Assembly: GCA_030068075.1 (NCBI GenBank)
Contig: CM057839.1
Location: forward strand, 54,216,960 to 54,280,959
Direction: 5' to 3'
From: Paguma larvata
Taxonomy: Eukaryota; Chordata; Mammalia; Carnivora; Viverridae
Length of the DNA: 64,000 bases
In this document: positions 57,836 through 64,000 of the stretch, in pieces
Layout of the letters: each line of letters starts with the position of its first letter
Position numbering within the stretch: the stretch's first letter is position 1
Position numbers and translations under genes: made by a program
The notes under the pieces: generated by a model
Seen by the model: only the letters and a program-made list of their open reading frames with translations
Told to the model about the DNA's origin: nothing
Database searches by the model: none

Positions 57836-58046
57836 TTTTGTTTTAAGTTTATTTATTTTGAAAGAGAAAGAGAGAACACTCACATGTCCATGTGAGAGAG
57901 GAGTGGAGAGAGAGAGAATCCTGAGTGGGCTCTGTACCATTAGCACAGAGCCCCATGTGGGGCTGGATCCTGTGAACCTCAAGATCATGACCCCAGCTGA
58001 GATCAAGAGCCAGATGCCTAACCTACGGAGCCACTCAGGCACCCCT
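57836..58046 (-). mobile_element. CAN-SINE, full length
   Basis: 'aagtttatttattttgaaag' tail side and 'gagccactcaggcacccc' head. 'ctcaatca' flanks on both sides. Confidence 0.93.
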
Positions 58047-58706
58047 CAATCACTGTTGATAAATGATGGATGAAATAAAGTTTTCTTCATTTCTCTTAAG
58101 TTAAGTAGACTCCATCTCAATAGGATTCAGCATACATTCAACGCCTAGTACAACAGTACTTTTCAAATTGAGAGCTGAAAGACAATTTAGTGACTAGTGA
58201 CGAACTTAATTAAAAATGAAACAGACTAGAAAAGAAAATAGAATCCCACATAGTAAAGGTGAAGATTGTTTCATGAAACTTTTGTTTAAGACTTACATGT
58301 GTGTATGTACCGGATCCCAGCATAAGACCTATTTCTTCATGTGGATCCAGGTCTAAAAGGTTTGAAAGCCATTGACTTAGGCAAATTTTCTCTTCAAATA
58401 TATTTCCTGGCAGCATCAACTGGACAGATTCAGCAGGTGATTTTTTTTTTTTTAATGTGCCCCAAGATTTGGTCAATATCTACTTTTGATCTCTAGCCCT
58501 TTTGGACAAAGTTCATGTTTTTTGTCACAAAGTAGCCTTATCTGGTGTTAATGTTCTGTGAGATTGTTTATGCTCAACAGAATACCTAGGCCAGGCTGAG
58601 AGTACAGGTTCTCTTTCTCTTCTGGGAAACGAAGCAACGTAACTAATATCACTTCCAGTGATGTCTTTGATGAATGTAAAATGGATTAGAATCGAAGATA
58701 TTTGGG
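58047..58706. other. No gene seen
   Basis: T12 run at about 58441. Otherwise unremarkable AT-rich DNA. Confidence 0.5.
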
Positions 58707-58890
58707 GGTTAAGCTTCTGACACTTGGTATTGGCTCAGGTCATGATCTCTTGCAGTTTGTGGGATTGAGCCCAGTACTCATCCCAACAGGTCCCCTCCTT
58801 AATGCCCATCACCCGTCTACCCTATCTCCCACCCACCTCCCCTCCTGAAACCCTCAGTTTGTTCTCTATTATTAAGAGTCTCTTATAGTT
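58707..58890. mobile_element. CAN-SINE head joined to L1 3'UTR
   Basis: 58707-58770 is the front of a plus-strand CAN-SINE ('ggctcaggtcatgatctctt', 'ttgtgggattgagccc'). At 58771 it changes without a gap to a minus-strand carnivore L1 3'UTR ('agtactcatcccaacaggtc', 'cctcagtttgttct'). The SINE tail and the L1 tail are both missing. Confidence 0.7.
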
Positions 58891-59023
58891 TGTTTCCCTA
58901 TAATTTATTTGAAATTATAGATCCAAAACATTGAAAAATACAGAGACATACAAACATTTTAAAAATATTTAGGTACCCACTAACCACAAGAAATAACTGC
59001 TAACATTTTTCATATTTGCTTTG

Positions 59024-59224
59024 TTGTTTTTTTTTTTTTAAGTTTATTTATTTTGAGAGAGAGGAGGGTAGGGGCAGAGAGAAAGGGAGAGAGAGAATTC
59101 TAAGCAGCCTCTGCACTGACAGAGTAGAGCCCCATGCAGGGCTCAATCCCACAAACTGTGAGACCATCACTTGAGCCAAAATCAAGAGTCAGATGCTCAA
59201 CCAGCTGAGTCACCCAGGTGCCCC
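59024..59224 (-). mobile_element. CAN-SINE, full length
   Basis: T13 tail side, 'aagtttatttattttgagag', and 'gctgagtcacccaggtgcccc' in blocks. A second T-run follows. Confidence 0.92.
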
Positions 59225-59999
59225 AAGTTTTTTTTGTTTTTTTTTAATGAATGAAAAAATATGACAGGTCACATTGAGGTCTACTTTGTCTTCCTTTATG
59301 GACATTCAGAGGTCCATCCACCCTCCTCACAAACACCCACTCTGGTAACCACACAAACCATGTCCACATCCCGGTAAGGAAGGGATAAGCAGAAATTGGA
59401 GGACAGGAACTAGCAGTACACCTATCACCTCTTTTATCTTACTGCCAGAACCTGATCGCAGAGCCTTTAGCTCCAAGGTGACTGGGGAATATTCAGGGGA
59501 GCAGATGGGTCAGTCACAGCTATATCAGTCCCTCTATGTTCTGTGGCCTGGGGAGCAGAAAAAGCACAGAACTGAGTAAGAAGACAATTGAATGGCTGTG
59601 CTGTGAAGCAGTGGCTGAATTTAGCCTCAGTTTCTCCATCTTGCCTATGGGATTATTATTAGATGTATAAATACTTCATCATCATGAATGAATGAATGAC
59701 CATATGAATAAATACATGAATATTGCAGTTATTTCCGTGCTTACTTTGACGTCCCTTCCAGATTACTAACATGTTGGCTGCTTACTCTTCTTTTCTACAT
59801 GACCTCTCCTTTCCAGGTGCATCTTGGCTGTCCGCCTACCGTTCCTCATAACAGTCATGGAAATTAGCTTATAACAGAACTGAATACAATTTCAGAATAT
59901 CAAAGAAAATGTAGAATTTGGCATATAAAGACTGAAGATAATTAATTATTTGTTATGAGAACAAAGCAAATAGAGTAATGTAGATAGCATCGGTATTTC
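59225..59999. other. No gene seen
   Basis: 59240-59400 reads like L1 3'UTR at low confidence. 59590-59700 has a MIR-like 'ttagcctcagtttctccatc'. No gene. Confidence 0.45.
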
Positions 60000-60204
60000 C
60001 TTTTTTTAGGTTTATTTATTTATTTTGAGAGAGAGAGTGAGAGTGAGTGAGGGAGAGGCAGAGAGAGAGGGAGAGAGAGAATCCCAAGCAGGCTCCGCCC
60101 GCACCATCAGCACAGAGCCCGACACGAAGCCACAAACCATGAGATCGTGACCTGAGCCGAAATCAAGAGTTGGACGCTGAACCGACTGAGACACTTGGGC
60201 GCCC
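60000..60204 (-). mobile_element. CAN-SINE, full length
   Basis: 'aggtttatttatttattttg' tail side, GA-rich body with GAGT repeats, and 'gactgagacacttgggcgcc' head. Confidence 0.92.
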
Positions 60205-60773
60205 CTTAGGAAAAGAATATACATCTGTTTGTGTCTATATAAAAATTTCATAAATTATTAACCATGATTACTGTGGGCATAGTGATTGGGGTTAATGTGG
60301 AGAAAGGAATTAGAAAGATTTTTAGTTTTAATGTTATAACCAGCAGTACTCTGTGGAGGCAGAATTTAATTGGTCTAATTCATCTTTGAAATTTATCACA
60401 CAGTTGAGGACAAACAGGGAAGAAAACAGTGGCGGACTTACTAATTAAGCTGTCGGTATGGCAACAGTTATTTTTCAGGGCTGCCATAGCAGAGGTCACG
60501 GGAATGTTAACTATGGTAAAGGAAGTCATTTCTTTTTGTTCTCATAGGGCACACTCGTGCACGGTAGCTTATTACTGCTTTGAGAGCAAAGTTTTAATTC
60601 TATTTGAAACATGAGATACATAAACATTTGTTCAAAAGTGCAAGAAGTAAAATTATAGAAATGGATATAGAAATACGTATGAAGTAAATATAAATATAAA
60701 ATATATATTTAAAATGTATAATCTGAAATATATAAATGTAATGTGAAATATAATTCTAAAAATAAAATATAAG
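60205..60773. other. No gene seen
   Basis: AT-rich. 60660-60770 is AT simple sequence. The 61-codon frame at 60429-60614 has no domain. Confidence 0.5.
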
Positions 60774-60970
60774 GGCGCCTGGGTAGCTCAGATGGTTGGA
60801 TGTCCGGCTCTTGATTTCAGCTCAGGTCATGATCCCAGGGTCTGGGATCAAGCTCTCATGTCAGGCTCTGTGCCGAGTGTGGAGTTTGCTTGAGATTCTC
60901 TCTCTCTCTCCTTCTGCCCTACTCCCCCTCTTTCTCACTCTCTCTCTCAAATAATAATATAATAAATATG
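60774..60970 (+). mobile_element. CAN-SINE, intermediate type
   Basis: 'gggcgcctgggtagctcaga' head, 'tgtgccgagtgtggagtttg' in place of the 'gctgacagctcagagcctgg' body, long CT tract and an AAATAATAATATAATAAAT tail. A different subfamily from the felid-type copies. Confidence 0.9.
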
Positions 60971-61211
60971 TATATCCCTATTCATATCATATATACAATA
61001 TATGTATATTTTTATATTTATGGAATATATATGAACATGAAAATGTAATTTTTTATTGGCCAACTTTTGCCCTACCCACTATCAAATATCTTTTAGTCTA
61101 GGTATATACTGGTGTACTATATTTATACTATATATAAATGGTAGTATACCATTTTCAATAACTGTCCCTGTATGACAAGAATTAGATTTGAAACGAATAT
61201 TTGTTTCTTTT

Positions 61212-61305
61212 TTTTTTTTTAAGGTTTTATTTTTAAGTAATCTCTACACCCAACATGGGGCTCGAACTCACAAGATCAAGTCACAAACTCCCCTGACCGA
61301 GCCGG
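61212..61305 (-). mobile_element. Short CAN-SINE, old type
   Basis: 'gtaatctctacacccaacat', 'ggggctcgaactcacaagat' and 'gaccgagccggcata' on the plus strand. Confidence 0.85.
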
Positions 61306-61423
61306 CATACTTCTATGCTGATAAGGAAATATACTACTTCCAAGTAACCTTGCTCCTCACAGTTCTGTGAAGGCGCCTAGGGAAAAACGGATTGTGTTTC
61401 TCTTTACTCACACACACTACTTC

Positions 61424-62255
61424 TGACACCAGATTCCCTCCACGGCAAGGCAAGTGTGTAACACCAGCTGGATGTCCTGTGATTCAGTCCAGCTGCTCAG
61501 ATCCCACGGGTTAAGGGTTCTGCCCCACATCACTACCCCCCACCCCTTCAGACGCCCATTGCAAGTGGTAGGTCTGCAGGGTCCCCACAACTTCTGTCTG
61601 ACTTGGCTGTCAAATGGAGGTTCGCGCCACCCCTCCTCAGGTTTAGTCATTTCCTGGGACGGCTCATAGAACCCAGGAAAACAGTTCACTTCCTATTACG
61701 GATTTATTATAAAGAGTATTTTAAAGGATTCGAATGAACAGGCAGATGAAGAAATCCATATGATTAAGATCTGGAAGGGCCCCCAGTGCAGGTGCCTCGT
61801 CCCTGTGGATTTGGGGTGTGTCACTCTCCCAGCACGTCGTAAATGCATTCACTTACTCGGAAGCTCTGAAACCCTTGTAATTCTGGGATTTTTATGGAGG
61901 TTTCCTCACGTAGGCATGATAGATTATAACTGAATCTCCACCCATCGTCTCCTTCCTAGGGGATGAGGTGTGGGGCTGATAGTTCCCTGGTTAATCATAG
62001 CTTGGTCTTTCTGGTGACCAGCCTTCATCCTGAAGCTCTCCAGGAGTCCACCAAGAGTCGTCAGCCCAGAAGACACTCCTATCACCCAGGAAATTCTAAG
62101 GAACTTAGGAGCTCTGTGCCAGACGCTCCTTGCACTCAAGAAATTACAAAGATCTTAAGAGCTCCTGTGTTGGGTCCAGGCCAAAGACTAACTATTAGAA
62201 TAAAGATTTTCCTAGAACCCCTGTTTACAAGAATTTTAGGAGCTCTGTGTCAGGA
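61424..62255 (-). mobile_element. ERVL-type LTR, minus strand
   Basis: The plus-strand start 'ttctgacaccagattccc' is the reverse complement of a tRNA-Leu-type primer-binding site (TGGTGTCAGAA). It is followed upstream by the reverse complements of the same blocks as at 40780-41430 (acatccagctggtgtt, the 'gggttctatgagccgtccca' region, 'aacctccataaaaatcccag'). AATAAA is at about 61702 on the minus strand. 62060-62240 is U3 with three diverged repeats ending 'aggagctctgtg'. No viral genes present. Confidence 0.65.
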
Positions 62256-62262
62256 ACGAGAG

Positions 62263-62325
62263 ACAGATACATAGATATATAGATATAGATATAGATGATG
62301 TAGATATAGCTACACATATGTATAT
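62263..62325 (+). repeat. GATATA/TAGATA simple repeat
   Basis: Alternating ATAGATAT units merging into (TATG). Imperfect microsatellite directly beside the LTR. Confidence 0.85.
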
Positions 62326-62399
62326 GTGTATTTCCTGTTATTTCACAGAAGGATAACATTATTTCATATTCAAAAACTCGTCATAGAGTACTTTTTAAT

Positions 62400-62565
62400 T
62401 TACAAAGGGCTTTCGTGTACATCACTACCTTCATAACAGCCTTGCGAGGGAGATAGAACTGTTCATTGTTTTCTTCATCCTGTATACGAGAGAATGAGGC
62501 ACAGAGAGGTTAAAGGACTTTCCCAGGCTACAAAGCTAAAGGATGAAAGAGTGTGGATCCAGGCC
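62400..62565 (-). mobile_element. MIR element, minus strand
   Basis: 'caaagggctttcgtgtacat', 'gaggcacagagaggttaaag' and 'acaaagctaaaggatgaaag' are the reverse order of a MIR. Confidence 0.7.
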
Positions 62566-62679
62566 CCATTATGGACTCTAAGATCACGGAATGCATTTCC
62601 CTGGATCACGTGACGCCTTCAGAGGCGCAGAGACACCCCAAAGACACATGAAGTCGGCTGGAGCCAGCAGTTCCCGTCC

Positions 62680-62860
62680 GCACTAGTAAGAGCACTGGTT
62701 TCAAAGTTAGAAGAACTGGGTTCAAATTCTAATTCCGCAACTTATAACTGCAGGACTTTAGGCAAGTCACTTAAACTCTCCGAGCCTTGGCTTGCTCAGA
62801 GAATAACGTTCAACTGATAGAGTCGTGAATGTCAAACAAGAAAATGCCATAATGTACGTG
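62680..62860 (+). mobile_element. MIR element, plus strand
   Basis: 'agcactggtttcaaagttag', 'gaactgggttcaaattctaa' and 'gcaagtcacttaaactctcc' are MIR in order. It is preceded 120 bp upstream by the opposite-strand MIR. Confidence 0.75.
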
Positions 62861-63330
62861 AACATGATATTCAGGTATTTCATAATATATTCTCCTTTTA
62901 GTTATCGTTTATAGTTCCAGAGGATTTTAACTTATTGAACTAATTCAAATTGTTTAAATTTAATGTCAAGAAAGATGTGAGACCTCTAGGAGTTCAGAGT
63001 GCAATGAACTTGAGGCACATAATAGCTGCTCAAGAAATTCTTTTGGGATGAATCGGCATTTCAGCCAAGCCCCCTCACATTAGCCATTACCAGTGCAGTA
63101 CTCTAGCATCGTTTTAAGGACATTACTAAGGATGACAACGTATATTTCCAAAAAGATAATATACAGGAGAGCACTTTACAGAAGCGTGAAATTATGTATA
63201 AGGAATTAAGGAATAATTAGTAGTAGTAGCATGTGGCTAATTATAGGATCCCCCAGTCTTAGTTTCTGACGAAGTGGCTTTCAGTTGGAAACCTGTGGTC
63301 ATTTGCGGAACGCATTACCACTAGGGCTAG
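62861..63330. other. No gene seen
   Basis: AT-rich sequence. No gene or named repeat recognised. Confidence 0.5.
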
Positions 63331-63334
63331 TGGC

Positions 63335-63525
63335 CTGTAAAACGCTCGTTCTCATACTCGGCGGTGCAGTAGAATCACTGGGAAAACTTTTAAAAAGTCC
63401 TAATGCTCAGGTCATACTCCTGATCAATGAAATCAGGACCTCCGGGGTGGGACACAGGCAGCAGAAAAATTTAAAGCTCTCCAAGTAATGCCGATATGCA
63501 GCCAAGATTGAGAATCTCTGTCTTA
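63335..63525. mobile_element. hAT-Charlie-like MER remnant
   Basis: 'gcagtagaatcactgggaaa', 'gaaatcaggacctccggggt' and 'agattgagaatctctg' resemble the MER20-like family seen also at 6100-6330. Confidence 0.5.
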
Positions 63526-63596
63526 ATAGAGCGTCACAAGAATTTTTTAAAATAGGAGTCAAGAGAAGCAATTTGATACTTTTTGAACATTTTGTG

Positions 63597-63686
63597 TCAG
63601 TAATCTCTCCACACAAGGGGAACACAAATTTACTACCCTGAGATTCAGAATTGCATGCTCTCCCAACTAAGCCAGCCAGGGGCCTT
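63597..63686 (-). mobile_element. Short CAN-SINE fragment
   Basis: 'cagtaatctctccacacaag' then 'ccaactaagccagccagggg' on the plus strand. Diverged. Confidence 0.7.
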
Positions 63687-64000
63687 GCAATGTGGTATCT
63701 TTCAAAAGCGCAGGTGCTGATAAAAGAAGCCAGAAAGGGGAAGCAGCCAAGTTGTCTTCTGGCATGCTGTCTGTAGGCTGACAGAAGTGTGATCATCCTG
63801 ACCCCTCTTAGAATTGCTCAACTTCAAGTTTTGGAAGGTAAGCCAGCTGTGGGGGGAGGGGGGAAGGGGGAGGCTGAATGAGGGGAGAGATATTGCTGAA
63901 GTGCCTCACTTCGCTCTTTTCTTGCTCTCTCTGAAAAAGAAGCTGCTGTCTGTACAAAGGAAAGTATGCTTTGCCTCAGATTGTCATCTTCTCCGTAGGC
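63687..64000. other. No gene seen
   Basis: 63850-63890 is G-rich low complexity. The window ends without a recognisable exon. Confidence 0.5.

Overview
The window is a piece of a carnivore genome, most probably a cat (Felidae). The strongest evidence is about 36 tRNA-derived CAN-SINE copies. Most are of the felid type: a GGGGCGCCTGGGTGGCTCAG head, a body reading 'TGACAGCTCAGAGCCTGGAG', a CT-rich stretch and an AATAAA-rich tail. There are also L1, L2, MIR, hAT and LTR remnants, intron-split genes and CpG islands. No bacterial or viral gene organisation is present.

Only two protein-coding genes can be supported. Bases 1-7347 lie in the last intron of GTF2F2 (general transcription factor IIF subunit 2, RAP30, + strand). 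Its final coding exon is 7348-7467, with a 3'UTR to about 7900-8000. From there to about 48.8 kb is roughly 40 kb of intergenic DNA made largely of SINEs, old L1/L2/MIR, ERV-type LTRs and simple repeats. It includes one isolated CpG island (about 32.9-33.63 kb) followed by an exon-like block. TPT1 (translationally controlled tumour protein, TCTP) lies on the - strand at about 49690-53541. All six exons can be placed, giving a complete 172-residue protein. The promoter has a TATA box, a 5'TOP start, CRE-like and ETS-like sites and a CpG island. The order GTF2F2(+) then TPT1(-) is the arrangement of human 13q14.12.

The last TPT1 intron holds the H/ACA snoRNA SNORA31. A second, diverged SNORA31-like copy with the H/ACA parts preserved lies about 0.8 kb beyond the TPT1 poly(A) site. 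It is the most interesting single element found. Upstream of TPT1 (53.6-64 kb) no coding gene is visible. A divergent non-coding transcript (TPT1-AS1 in human) would be expected to start there, but only a candidate splice donor supports it.

Other structure includes three copies of one ERVL-type LTR family, one with its 3' half inverted in place. There are also two related LTRs in opposite orientation, a 102-bp tandem duplication across a SINE insertion edge, and SINEs that share or abut target sites. A stretch of nearly 9 kb around TPT1 has no SINE. I see no sign of a new multi-gene system.
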